Positions 25,737 to 33,947 of a stretch of 64,000 nt of DNA are shown here, piece by piece (the first letter of the stretch is position 1; each line of letters opens with the position of its first letter). Both the position numbers and the translations under genes were made by a program. This stretch comes from JBNGOQ01 sp050589645 (GTDB taxonomy: Bacteria > Bacteroidota > Bacteroidia > Flavobacteriales > Flavobacteriaceae), in assembly GCF_050589645.1 (NCBI RefSeq), contig NZ_JBNGOQ010000002.1, positions 558,001 to 622,000 of the forward strand. Direction: 5' to 3'. Under the pieces are notes generated by a model. That model saw only the letters and a list, made by a program, of their open reading frames with translations. It had not been told where the DNA came from and did not search any database.

Positions 25737-26612
25737 TTAATAGAGTTCGGACAGTAGCCATTGGCGTACATCCCTACCATACGGAATCCGTTCCTTGGTG
25801 TCCACATCGTAAAGACTATGGTTGGCATTGGGATACACAATATACTTAAAGGGCCTTTCGGGTGCCCTGGCCAGGATGGTGTCCAAGTTCTGTTTGCTAA
25901 AGGTCACGGGCATGCTGGTGTCCTTCTCCCCAAAGAGCCAAAGGCTTGGGATAGCCAATTGGGTCACGTATTCTTCGGAGTCAAAACCACGGTCCGCATT
26001 GAACGCACGGAGTTTTGTATTGATCTCTTCCCAATCCACAGGTTCTTTGCCCCGGGCATCGCCCGCCAATTCGCTGAACAGCGTTTCATGGCCCAGGGAA
26101 CATATGGGACCGGAAATCATAATCGAGAATTTTATAAGATCCGATTTGCAGGCGGCCAGGGGGGCTATCCACCCGCCTTGACTAAAACCCAGAACACCAA
26201 TGCGTGTGGTGTCTATACCGGCCTGTCGTTTGGTCCATTCGGCCACGGCCACCACATCATCGCTCAGGATATCAAAGACCTCCTTGCTGGTTTCGGTAGC
26301 TACTTTTAGGAAACGTCCTCCCGAAGCCCCGGTACCCCGTTTGTCAAAAAAGACCACAGCCAATCCTTGCCGGGAAAAACGGGAAATCAAGGGTTGATAG
26401 CTGGTCCAGTTGCCACGTCTGCCCGAACCGTGTACAATAATGACCACGGGCGGCTTTTGGGCCAAAGGTGTTTCGGGGAGGATCAAACGGGCCATTAGGG
26501 AAACCTCACCACTGGCTACCCTACTTTTGGTCTGGGTGCCGAATTGCGCATGGGCGGCCGTTCCGATAAGGAACAAGCACCATAATCCCCACTGTCCTAA
26601 TAGCCTTTTCAT
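25737..26612 (-). CDS. Exported alpha/beta hydrolase
   Basis: The Met at 26612 gives a signal peptide (LLGQWGLWCLFLIGTAAHAQ). VVIIVHGSGRRG is the oxyanion strand, FFDKRGTGAS follows, GFSQGG carries nucleophile S144, and LFGEKDTSMP and YPNANHSLYD give the acid and His. This resembles the acyl-peptide hydrolase/dienelactone type. It is probably periplasmic. It is divergent from the Bcr/CflA exporter and upstream of the AraC regulator on the same strand. The substrate is unknown. Confidence 0.87.
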   Translation of the reverse strand: MKRLLGQWGLWCLFLIGTAAHAQFGTQTKSRVASGEVSLMARLILPETPLAQKPPVVIIVHGSGRRGNWTSYQPLISRFSRQGLAVVFFDKRGTGASGGRFLKVATETSKEVFDILSDDVVAVAEWTKRQAGIDTTRIGVLGFSQGGWIAPLAACKSDLIKFSIMISGPICSLGHETLFSELAGDARGKEPVDWEEINTKLRAFNADRGFDSEEYVTQLAIPSLWLFGEKDTSMPVTFSKQNLDTILARAPERPFKYIVYPNANHSLYDVDTKERIPYGRDVRQWLLSELY

Positions 26613-26694
26613 CCTAAGCGTTAATTTATTGTAAAGATGCAAAATTATCCAAATTTTTGCCAGCATTGGGTGCCGCTTTCCCCGGGAATGTTCC

Positions 26695-26702
26695 TACTTT
26701 TG
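26695..26702 (+). promoter_or_regulatory. -7 promoter box of the exporter gene
   Basis: TACTTTTG matches TAnnTTTG and ends four bases before the ATG at 26707, implying a leaderless or nearly leaderless transcript. Confidence 0.45.
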
Positions 26703-26706
26703 TCTG

Positions 26707-27924
26707 ATGCTAAAATCGCGGTACTCCCAATTCGAATTTATCGCCCTCATGGCATCGCTGATGTCCATCGTGGCCCTGGCCCTGGATGCACTTTTGCCCG
26801 CCCTGGATGTCATAGGTATGGCCATAGGCACTACAGAACCTGTGGACAATCAATTGCTGATAACCATGATCTTCCTGGGCCTTGGTGTTGGTCCCCTCGT
26901 CTTTGGTCCCATATCGGATAGCTTGGGACGCAAACCGGTGGTCTATATGGGTTTCGCCCTCTTTGGACTGGCCAGTTTTATCTGCATCTATGCCAACAGC
27001 CTGGAGATGATGATTGTGGGTCGGATTCTACAGGGCATTGGTCTTTCGGCACCCCGTACCATAAGTATTGCCATGGTACGCGATCTGTTTAGCGGGGATT
27101 ATATGGCCCGGATCATGTCGTTTGTCACCGTGGTCTTTATTTTGGTTCCCATTATTGCCCCGGCTGTGGGCAAATTGGTTTTGGATCAGTTTAATTGGCA
27201 GGCCATTTTTTATGTGCAGCTTGTTTTTGGGCTTTTGGTGTCACTTTGGTTTTGGAGGCGACAGCCCGAGACGCATCCTGTGGAAAAACGGGAAAAGTTC
27301 ACTTCGCATATCTTTATGGACGGACTCAAGGAACTGATGAGACATAGGGACACCATTGGTTATACGTTTATTTCCGGTTTTATCGCGGGCTCCTTTATGG
27401 TTTACCTGAGCACTTCCCAGCAAATCTTTGAACAACAATACCTTTTAAAGGAAGAGTTTCCCTATATCTTTGCGGCCCTAGCCATTTCCATAGGCAGTGC
27501 CACCTTCCTGAACGGGACCCTGGTATTGCGTTTCGGTATGGAGAAATTGGTGACCACTTCCCTCCTAGCCTTTTTTGGGATTTCGCTCTTGTACCTCCTG
27601 CTGTTTTACGGTAGCTCGAATCCCAGTATTTGGGTGCTGCTCGCTTTCTTTGGGGCACAATTTTTTGCTATCGGTTTTCTCTTTGGTAACCTCAGGGCTT
27701 TGGCCATGCAGCCCGTGGGACATATTGCGGGCATCGGGGCCGCCATCACTGGATTTATTTCAACCATCATGGCCGTGCCCATAAGCACTTACATTGGGCG
27801 TTATGTGGGCGATACCGTCTTGCCGCTCTTTATCGGCTTTCTGGTATGTGCCCTACTCTCCATCGGTATTTTGACCTATCTAAAGCTTACGGCCCGCAAA
27901 GCGCGTCGTATCTGGGCGAAATAA
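26707..27924 (+). CDS. Bcr/CflA family multidrug exporter (MFS)
   Basis: The 405-residue product has 12 predicted membrane helices. The loop 2-3 motif is GPISDSLGRKP, and RILQGIGLSAPRTISIAMVR marks the Bcr/CflA drug-proton antiporter subfamily, where Arg and Pro in this helix are conserved. It should export small molecules such as antibiotics or sulfonamide-like drugs from the inner membrane; the actual substrate cannot be read from sequence. It is divergent from the exported hydrolase and is followed by the MscS gene after 51 bases. Confidence 0.92.
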   Translation: MLKSRYSQFEFIALMASLMSIVALALDALLPALDVIGMAIGTTEPVDNQLLITMIFLGLGVGPLVFGPISDSLGRKPVVYMGFALFGLASFICIYANSLEMMIVGRILQGIGLSAPRTISIAMVRDLFSGDYMARIMSFVTVVFILVPIIAPAVGKLVLDQFNWQAIFYVQLVFGLLVSLWFWRRQPETHPVEKREKFTSHIFMDGLKELMRHRDTIGYTFISGFIAGSFMVYLSTSQQIFEQQYLLKEEFPYIFAALAISIGSATFLNGTLVLRFGMEKLVTTSLLAFFGISLLYLLLFYGSSNPSIWVLLAFFGAQFFAIGFLFGNLRALAMQPVGHIAGIGAAITGFISTIMAVPISTYIGRYVGDTVLPLFIGFLVCALLSIGILTYLKLTARKARRIWAK

Positions 27925-27949
27925 ATTGAATCCAGGATACCCTGATTTC

Positions 27950-27973
27950 GTGCAAAGCATAGTATTTTTGCAC
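27950..27973 (+). promoter_or_regulatory. -7 box inside an inverted repeat before the MscS gene
   Basis: TATTTTTG (27963-27970) matches TAnnTTTG, five bases before the ATG at 27976. Arms GTGCAAA (27950-27956) and TTTGCAC (27967-27973) form an inverted repeat that overlaps this box, so a regulator site or an mRNA hairpin is possible. Confidence 0.4.
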
Positions 27974-27975
27974 CT

Positions 27976-29244
27976 ATGAAACAGTTGCAGATCATAGACC
28001 GTGCCCTAAGCCATTTTATTTACGACTACTTTGTGCGCTTGGGCGTGGCGGAAAGTACCGCAAGCTATTTGAACATGATCGCACTCTTCGTGGCCATGCT
28101 GTTGGTGGTTTTCTTGTTGGATTTTCTAAGTTGGAAGGTGATTAGAAGCTTTTCGGCACGCTTGGCGCGAAGATCCAGGACCAATTTTGACGACCTATTG
28201 GTGGCCAATCGGGTACCCCGATATCTGGCGCATATTATGCCCCTCTTGCTCGCCATTGAACTGGTGCCCCTGGTCTTTATCGATTTTCAGTACGTGGAAA
28301 ATATGGCGATGAAGTTTCTGCAAATCATGAGTATACTGCTGGTGGTCCGCATAGTGCGCAAGGTGTTGGATACCTTTAAGGACTATTTTAAGACGCTGCC
28401 CCGCTTTAAGGACAAGCCCATAGACAGTTATATACAGGTGTTTATGATCTTCGCATGGGCCGTGGGCATTATGACCATCTTTGCCATCATCACGGACACC
28501 ACCATTTGGAAGTTCTTTACCGCACTGGGTGCGGCCTCGGCCATATTGCTCCTGCTCTTTCGGGATACCATCCTAGGATTGGTGGCCAGCATACAGGTCA
28601 CGATCAATGATATGGTGCGTATTGGCGATTGGATTACGTTTGACAAATACGGCGCGGACGGCGATGTGATCGAGATCAACCTGGCCACGGTGAAGGTGCA
28701 GAATTTTGATAAGACCATTACCACCATTCCTACCTATGCGCTCACGGCCGACTCCTTTAAGAATTGGCGGGGCATGCAAGAATCCGGTGGGCGACGCATT
28801 AAACGGGCCCTGATCCTTAAGCAGGACAGTGTAAAGTTCCTCAGCTTCCAAGATGTGGGCCGCTTGGAAAGAATACAGTTGTTGGAGGGGTATCTTAAAA
28901 ACCGTCAGGAACGGATCACGGCAGATAATTCGGAGAACGGAGTGGATACCTCTCTACCCATCAATGGTAGAAACCTTACCAACCTAGGGGTCTTTAGAAA
29001 GTATATTGAACTCTATTTGGAAAAACATTCGGCGGTGAATAAAGAAATGATGATGATGTCCAGGCAGTTGCCCCCCACTTCCCAAGGCATTCCCCTGGAG
29101 ATTTATGCCTTTAGCAAGGACAAGCGGTGGCAGAACTACGAATATATCATGGCCGATATCTTTGATCACCTATTGGCGGCCGTACCCTATTTTGAACTGG
29201 AACTGTTTGAGCTTCCGGCAGCGGCCAATTTCTCAAAAAAGTAG
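27976..29244 (+). CDS. MscS family mechanosensitive channel, YbdG-like
   Basis: The 422-residue product has about five membrane helices (residues 35-200). The pore helix is GAASAILLLLFRDTILGLVASIQ, broken here at GAASAILLLLF and followed by the beta domain starting NDMVRIGDWITF and ending TTIPTYALTADSFKNW. The inserted beta-domain segment and C-terminal extension match the YbdG/MscM branch. It opens under membrane tension to release solutes during osmotic downshock. It lies 51 bases behind the exporter gene and has its own -7 box. Confidence 0.92.
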   Translation: MKQLQIIDRALSHFIYDYFVRLGVAESTASYLNMIALFVAMLLVVFLLDFLSWKVIRSFSARLARRSRTNFDDLLVANRVPRYLAHIMPLLLAIELVPLVFIDFQYVENMAMKFLQIMSILLVVRIVRKVLDTFKDYFKTLPRFKDKPIDSYIQVFMIFAWAVGIMTIFAIITDTTIWKFFTALGAASAILLLLFRDTILGLVASIQVTINDMVRIGDWITFDKYGADGDVIEINLATVKVQNFDKTITTIPTYALTADSFKNWRGMQESGGRRIKRALILKQDSVKFLSFQDVGRLERIQLLEGYLKNRQERITADNSENGVDTSLPINGRNLTNLGVFRKYIELYLEKHSAVNKEMMMMSRQLPPTSQGIPLEIYAFSKDKRWQNYEYIMADIFDHLLAAVPYFELELFELPAAANFSKK

Positions 29245-29594
29245 TTTCCTTGGCCCAATGGATGGTTTAGAGCGTCAATTGCCGGGTATTTGAACCAATC
29301 TGGGCCACAAAATCAGCTTCCCTTTCCCCCTATTTGTCCTTCAACCTAAAAAAAATCACTTTTTTTCAAAAAAAATGATATTCCCATCAATTTAATTGTA
29401 ATAAGTTGATAAACAATAAATTACATACTTTATCAAGATATAAAAAGCCCTTGGATAGTGTTAAAAATTGCTTAAAATAGTACCTTTTTATACATAGTAC
29501 TGTAACAAAAATGTTAATGGGACGTCTAGTAAGTGTAATCAAATTGATAATAACACGACAAAGTACAGTCATTAACCATTTAAAAGACAAAAAG
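29245..29594 (+). other. AT-rich leader before the peptide array
   Basis: No gene. A hairpin at 29355-29379 (ATCA plus T-run, A-run plus TGAT) may end the MscS transcript. TTG at 29406-29408, 17 bases, then TACTTTAT at 29426-29433 resembles a Bacteroidota promoter, giving a leader of about 155 bases before the first peptide gene. Confidence 0.4.
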
Positions 29595-29705
29595 ATGAGA
29601 GCAACATTAAGCAAAACACCGACAGAAACAAAAACCTTCACCCTGTTGACCAATTTTAGAAACAGCAAAAGGGTTCAATGGTCCTCCTACCGCAATTACA
29701 GATAG
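29595..29705 (+). CDS. Basic micro-peptide 1 of a four-gene tandem array
   Basis: The ATG at 29595 gives 36 residues beginning MRATLSKTPTETKTF and ending FRNSKRVQWSSYRNYR; an upstream in-frame ATG at 29511 lies in the leader. There is no signal peptide, Cys or membrane segment; eight Arg/Lys against one Glu. Against copy 2 it has eleven synonymous and seven replacement codon differences, which argues that the peptide sequence is under selection. No known family. It could be a secreted or intracellular bioactive peptide or an RNA/DNA-binding microprotein; the sequence alone does not decide. Confidence 0.7.
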   Translation: MRATLSKTPTETKTFTLLTNFRNSKRVQWSSYRNYR

Positions 29706-29755
29706 GATTCCAAGCAAATAACATTACATAGTTAACCTAAAAAACAAAAGAAATC

Positions 29756-29866
29756 ATGAGAGCAACATTAAGCAAAACACCCACTGAAGCCAGGACCTTT
29801 ACAGTATTTTCCAACTTCAGAAACAGTAAACGAGTAAGCTGGTCCGGATACAGGAACTACAGATAG
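29756..29866 (+). CDS. Basic micro-peptide 2 of the tandem array
   Basis: A 36-residue product starting exactly 161 bases after copy 1, with the same first eleven residues (MRATLSKTPTE) and the shared SKRV-x-W-x2-YRN core. Copy 3 encodes the identical peptide although four codons differ silently, so the protein is conserved and not just the DNA. The ATG is preceded by a purine-rich AAAACAAAAGAAATC leader repeated before copy 3. Confidence 0.75.
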   Translation: MRATLSKTPTEARTFTVFSNFRNSKRVSWSGYRNYR

Positions 29867-29916
29867 ACTGTACCGACCTCAAACAAAAACAACACAACAA
29901 AAAAACAAAAGAAATC

Positions 29917-30027
29917 ATGAGAGCAACATTAAGCAAAACACCCACTGAAGCCAGAACCTTTACCGTATTTTCAAACTTCAGAAACAGTAAACGAGTAAGC
30001 TGGTCGGGATACAGGAACTACAGATAG
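29917..30027 (+). CDS. Basic micro-peptide 3 of the tandem array
   Basis: Identical in protein sequence to copy 2 and again 161 bases downstream of it. Differences from copy 2 are all in third positions (for example AGG/AGA and TCC/TCG). The spacer after it begins ACTGTACCGACCTC, like the spacer after copy 2, so the duplicated unit includes the spacer. Confidence 0.75.
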   Translation: MRATLSKTPTEARTFTVFSNFRNSKRVSWSGYRNYR

Positions 30028-30066
30028 ACTGTACCGACCTCAATAAAACAACACAACAACAAAAAC

Positions 30067-30180
30067 ATGAAAACATTTAGTAGGCCCACACCAACCGCCT
30101 CCAGAACCTTTTCCTTCTTCTCACAACTTAAGGACAGTAAACGAGTGCGTTGGGCCGAACACAGGAACTTTGGCCGATAA
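30067..30180 (+). CDS. Basic micro-peptide 4, diverged member of the array
   Basis: A 37-residue product beginning MKTFSRPTPTASRTF and ending SKRVRWAEHRNFGR. It keeps T8-P9-T10, T14-F15, S24-K25-R26-V27, W29 and R33-N34 found in all copies but differs in most other positions and has one more residue, so it is the oldest or functionally distinct member. It ends 14 bases before the terminator that closes the array. Confidence 0.7.
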   Translation: MKTFSRPTPTASRTFSFFSQLKDSKRVRWAEHRNFGR

Positions 30181-30194
30181 TACCAGACCTGACC

Positions 30195-30231
30195 AAAAAA
30201 AAAGGAGCTATACGATATAGCTCCTTTTTTT
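30195..30231 (+). terminator. Strong intrinsic terminator closing the peptide array
   Basis: A-run, then GGAGCTATA (30204-30212), loop CGA, TATAGCTCC (30216-30224) and seven T. The A-run also makes it functional for the convergent lipoprotein gene on the minus strand. Confidence 0.88.
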
Positions 30232-30254
30232 ATTTTTAAAATGTCCTATTGGGG

Positions 30255-31061
30255 TCAATCGTCCAGTTCAACTTCTTCCGTAGTACCATCGGGATAGATG
30301 ATCGTGGCGATATTATCGCAGCTGCCATCACCAAAATCCACCGAGACCGCTAGACCATTCTTGCTGACCTGCATAACACCGCTTGTAAGGTAGTCACAAG
30401 CCAGATTTCCTTCCAAGGTGGTATCGACCATTACAGCGTAGGTATTCTCATCTATACTTACGGTCCAATTTCCATCTATGGTGAAGACACTGGTTTCCAA
30501 AGTGTCCCCAAAGCTGAAACCGAAGGTTTTGCTCCCCGTCTCGTCTATGACCGTCCCATCGGCCAGGGTAATGGTCATATCACTGGTTACGGTAAACGTA
30601 AAGGCCTCTTGGTCTACCAAGCCTTCGAAGACATAACTTCGGGTACCGTTGATCTCTATACCGTCCACGGAAAAGTTGTCAAAGGTAGTGGTAAATGACA
30701 GGGTCTCCCCTTCTGAGGTATAGGTAACCATTACGGTCCCGTTCACATTTTCATTGCCATCTACTGCACAATTGGTGAAGGTTACTGAAAAACCGGTATC
30801 GCTGTACTCGGCCACATAACAGTCTGGATTGGTTTTGCCGGTAAGGGCATTGGAACTGTTCATGAACAAACCGGTGACAATGTCATCGGCTACGCCAGCA
30901 AGCTCATCGGTATTCAGAATTTGTTGTAGCTCGGCTTGTGAGAGCACGGCCTGATCCCCAATGGCATCCTCTTTGTCGCTACTACAGCTGATTGCCAAAA
31001 GCAGCACCGTTAGGGTCCATAATAGGTTTTGGGTGTTTCGTTTTAATTTAGTCATGTTCAT
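30255..31061 (-). CDS. Lipoprotein of unknown function, beta-rich
   Basis: The 268-residue product has a lipobox LLLAISC followed by SSDKED. The mature part is acidic, rich in Thr, Asp and Gly and in alternating beta strands (SVTFTNCAVDGNENVNGTVM, FGFSFGDTLETSVFTIDGNW), as in many surface lipoproteins of flavobacteria. No catalytic motif or named family. It is divergent from the bestrophin gene, with about 106 bases between the two starts. Confidence 0.75.
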   Translation of the reverse strand: MNMTKLKRNTQNLLWTLTVLLLAISCSSDKEDAIGDQAVLSQAELQQILNTDELAGVADDIVTGLFMNSSNALTGKTNPDCYVAEYSDTGFSVTFTNCAVDGNENVNGTVMVTYTSEGETLSFTTTFDNFSVDGIEINGTRSYVFEGLVDQEAFTFTVTSDMTITLADGTVIDETGSKTFGFSFGDTLETSVFTIDGNWTVSIDENTYAVMVDTTLEGNLACDYLTSGVMQVSKNGLAVSVDFGDGSCDNIATIIYPDGTTEEVELDD

Positions 31062-31167
31062 TTGTATTGGGTTACGGCTTATGAACGTTTTTTTGGCCGT
31101 TTTAGTACCTGTTTTGTCGATCCATATTTTGTTTATTTTTAAAGGAACCTATCATACAAACAATTCT

Positions 31168-32229
31168 ATGCTCGTCAAAAAAAGATATTCCGTGCTCGAT
31201 ATGGCACGTTGGACCCGTTGGGAAACCTTAGTTTTCCTGGTCATTGCCACCATTGTGACCGTTTTGTACAACCTCTTCGGTTATACTTTTTTACATGTTC
31301 CCTGGACTCCCGTGGCCCTAATCGGCACAGCGGTGGCCTTTATGGTAGGTTTTCAGAACAATTCGGCCTACGGACGCATCTGGGAGGCCAGAAAGATCTG
31401 GGGAGGCATTGTGAACACCTCCCGTAGCTGGGGGATGAAGACCAAGGACATGGTATCCAATGAATATACGGACAATCCGGCTGTGCTTCAAGAACTTCAG
31501 GAGCATAAAAAGGTACTGGTGTATCGGCATATTGCCTGGTTGACGGCCCTACGCCATGCCATGCGACAACCCAGAAAATGGGAAGCCTTCGAGGACAGTC
31601 ATACCAATCGGGAATGGTCTAACATGATACATATCCCCGAAAAGATGTTTACCGTGGACCAAGACTTGATGCATTATTTGAGCGATGAGGAACGCGCTTA
31701 TGTACTCAGCAAGAAAAACGGTCCTGCTGCCCTACTCTATCTACAGTCCGATCACTTAAAGCGACTCAAGGAGCGTGGACTGCTCTGGGAGTTTTCCTTT
31801 TTGGAGCTCGAAAACGTGCTGCAGGAACTGTTTACCCTTCAGGGCAAGTCCGAGCGCATCAAAAACTTCCCCTACCCCCGGCAATATGCCACCCTGTCCT
31901 ACTCCTTTGTATGGATCTTTTTGCTACTGCTCCCCTTTGGAATTGTGCCCGAGTTTTCGAAAATAGGGTTGGGATTAGCGGATAGTTTTCCCATATTGGC
32001 GCCCTATTTTGGCTGGTTGGCGATTCCGTTCTGTGTATCGGTATCCTGGGTGTTCCATACCATGGAGCGCATCGGGCGCGTAGGAGAAAACCCCTTTGAG
32101 GGTTCCGCCAACGATGTGCCCATTTCCACCATTTCCAGGGGCATAGAAATTGATTTACGACAACTCTTGGATGAGGACCACGCAAGCATTCCGGAGCAGT
32201 TTCCAGAGGAATACGGGGTGCAAATGTAA
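31168..32229 (+). CDS. Bestrophin-family anion channel
   Basis: The start at 31168 (MLVKKRYSVLDMARWTRWET) is chosen because the longer frame overlaps the divergent lipoprotein gene. GTAVAFMVGFQNNSAYGRIW and EARKIWGGIVNTSRSW are the conserved neck and interface motifs of bacterial bestrophins. Four membrane helices are expected, forming a pentameric chloride or anion channel in the inner membrane. The product has 353 residues, slightly longer than the usual 300. It ends one base before the stop of the convergent secreted gene. Confidence 0.9.
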   Translation: MLVKKRYSVLDMARWTRWETLVFLVIATIVTVLYNLFGYTFLHVPWTPVALIGTAVAFMVGFQNNSAYGRIWEARKIWGGIVNTSRSWGMKTKDMVSNEYTDNPAVLQELQEHKKVLVYRHIAWLTALRHAMRQPRKWEAFEDSHTNREWSNMIHIPEKMFTVDQDLMHYLSDEERAYVLSKKNGPAALLYLQSDHLKRLKERGLLWEFSFLELENVLQELFTLQGKSERIKNFPYPRQYATLSYSFVWIFLLLLPFGIVPEFSKIGLGLADSFPILAPYFGWLAIPFCVSVSWVFHTMERIGRVGENPFEGSANDVPISTISRGIEIDLRQLLDEDHASIPEQFPEEYGVQM

Positions 32230-32230
32230 A

Positions 32231-32833
32231 CTACTTCCGTTCTTCCAGCTTTGCCCCCTGGCCCTCTACTGTTAGGTTAAATTCGGTGATGGGCATATCG
32301 GAAAAATTGGCAACATTGGTCCGTGTGTACTCCGTATAGTTGGCATTGAACCGGTAGATATCCTCGTAGCGTTCAAGAAGGCCCTTTTGTACGTCCAGTT
32401 CTCCACGTATTTCCAGGGTCCTTGCTTCGAAATTATAGCTGAGCGTTTCGAGGGCCGTTGCCGGCCAGTTGCTGTACAGGCCTATCCGTTCAAAGGCTTT
32501 TTTGATAAAACTGCTGTACCGTATGGCTTCCCTAAAGCTCCTGGTACGTCCTTTGAACACTCCGCTATCGACGGTTACCTCACCCTCGCAGGTAATGAAC
32601 ATCGGGACCCCGTTCAACTCCATGTCATAGCGACATTCCTGGGTACCTGTTTCTGTAAAAATCACCCCTCGTTCGGGCTTGTGCGTATCGTAGAACGAGA
32701 AGCTGATCTGCCAGGTGCCGATAAGGAAGTCCAAATCTTGTACCGACGGTTTGGAAGGCGGCTTTTCCTGGGCTGTACTGTACAAACTGCCAAAAAAAAG
32801 GAACAACAGAAAAAATTTATAGAAACCCACCAT
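32231..32833 (-). CDS. Secreted DUF1579-like protein
   Basis: The signal peptide is MVGFYKFFLLFLFFGSLYST. The mature protein begins LDFLIGTWQISFSF, the opening strand of DUF1579-type lipocalin-like barrels, and has alternating strands up to ITEFNLTVEGQG. The function is unknown. It is convergent with the bestrophin gene and separated by a single base. 200 residues is a normal length for such proteins. Confidence 0.72.
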   Translation of the reverse strand: MVGFYKFFLLFLFFGSLYSTAQEKPPSKPSVQDLDFLIGTWQISFSFYDTHKPERGVIFTETGTQECRYDMELNGVPMFITCEGEVTVDSGVFKGRTRSFREAIRYSSFIKKAFERIGLYSNWPATALETLSYNFEARTLEIRGELDVQKGLLERYEDIYRFNANYTEYTRTNVANFSDMPITEFNLTVEGQGAKLEERK

Positions 32834-32953
32834 GATTACAACTATTTTGGTTAGAACACAAAAATGGTCCTTGACCCTATGGGTTTTCCGATCTTTTTAG
32901 AAATCGATCGGCCCTATTTATAAAAAAAGGAAAGGAGTCCCTAAAAACTGGAT

Positions 32954-33889
32954 TTAAAAGGGCAGTTGCCCCAGATCTACATTGCCCCCCGAGATAATGA
33001 TCCCCACTTTTTTGTCTTGAAACCTTGTTTTTTCGCGCAGCAGGGCTGCTAGGGCCACCGCGCTGGAAGGTTCCACCACGAGTTTCATACGCTCCCAAAT
33101 AAACTGCATGGCCGTTATGATCTCTTCCTCGGTAACCCGGATGATACGGTCTACATGCTGCTGGATGATGGGAAAATTTTTATCCCCCAATTGGGTTTTG
33201 AGTCCGTCAGCGATGGTATCCGTAGTGGCATTGCTTTCAATGACCCCGCTTTGTAGGGAACGATAGGCGTCGTCTACCGCAAAGGGTTCCCCACCCACTA
33301 CCTTGCAGTTCGCACCAAAATGATGTACGGCCAGAGCCGTACCGGCAATAAGGCCACCCCCGCCCACCGGACAAATGATGTACTCCAAATCTGGGTGGGC
33401 CTGCAAAAGCTCCAGTGCCGCAGTGCCTTGACCCAGAATGACGTCCATATCGTTGGATGGATGTATAAACGTAGCCCCCTTGCCGTGTTCAATTTCCTCA
33501 GCGGCAGCTGCCCTGGCCTCTAGTGTGGGTTCGCATTCAATGATAAGCCCCCCGTATTCCATAACGGCATCCTTCTTTACTTGGGGCGCATCGGTGGGCA
33601 TGACAATATAGGCGGTTACACCTAGGCTTTGGGCCGCAAGCGAAAGGGCTTGGGCAAAGTTACCTGAGGAATGGGTGACCACCCCCCTTTTTTGCTGTGC
33701 GGTGGTAAGTCGCAAGATGGCATGGGTAGCGCCGCGCATCTTATAGGCACCCATGCGTTGAAAGTTTTCGCATTTTAAAAAGACCGTTGCCCCCGCCATT
33801 TTATCAATGAGCCGGGAAGACAATACCGGGGTATTATGGATGTAGGGAGCAATGAGTTGGTAACAGGCCGTAAGATCTGCTTTACGCAT
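32954..33889 (-). CDS. PLP-dependent threonine/serine dehydratase or serine racemase-like enzyme
   Basis: Fold type II PLP enzyme of 311 residues. K50 in MGAYKMRGA is the Schiff-base Lys (most relatives have SFKIRGA), S74-S-G-N-F78 binds the substrate carboxylate, and CPVGGGGLIAG is the phosphate loop. No regulatory ACT domain follows, as in catabolic dehydratases and serine racemases. The reaction would convert Thr or Ser to the 2-oxo acid and ammonia. A -7 box TATCTTTG lies on this strand at 33911-33918, giving a leader of about 20 bases. Confidence 0.88.
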   Translation of the reverse strand: MRKADLTACYQLIAPYIHNTPVLSSRLIDKMAGATVFLKCENFQRMGAYKMRGATHAILRLTTAQQKRGVVTHSSGNFAQALSLAAQSLGVTAYIVMPTDAPQVKKDAVMEYGGLIIECEPTLEARAAAAEEIEHGKGATFIHPSNDMDVILGQGTAALELLQAHPDLEYIICPVGGGGLIAGTALAVHHFGANCKVVGGEPFAVDDAYRSLQSGVIESNATTDTIADGLKTQLGDKNFPIIQQHVDRIIRVTEEEIITAMQFIWERMKLVVEPSSAVALAALLREKTRFQDKKVGIIISGGNVDLGQLPF

Positions 33890-33947
33890 CTAACTGGGTT
33901 TAAATCACCGCAAAGATACGCGTTAAACACAGAAAATATGGTAGGCC

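Larger units (their letters stand above)
29595..30180 (+). repeat. Tandem repeat of about 161 bp carrying four peptide genes
   Basis: Starts of copies 1, 2 and 3 are spaced 161 and 161 bases; copy 4 follows after 150. Each unit holds one peptide gene and an A-rich spacer of 39-50 bases. Confidence 0.85.

Noticed and set aside
29511..29594. In-frame extension of micro-peptide 1
   Set aside because: Copies 2-4 have no such extension, and the extra residues are encoded by AT-rich leader.
30961..31167. Upstream extension of the bestrophin frame
   Set aside because: It overlaps the start region of the divergent lipoprotein gene and lacks bestrophin similarity.
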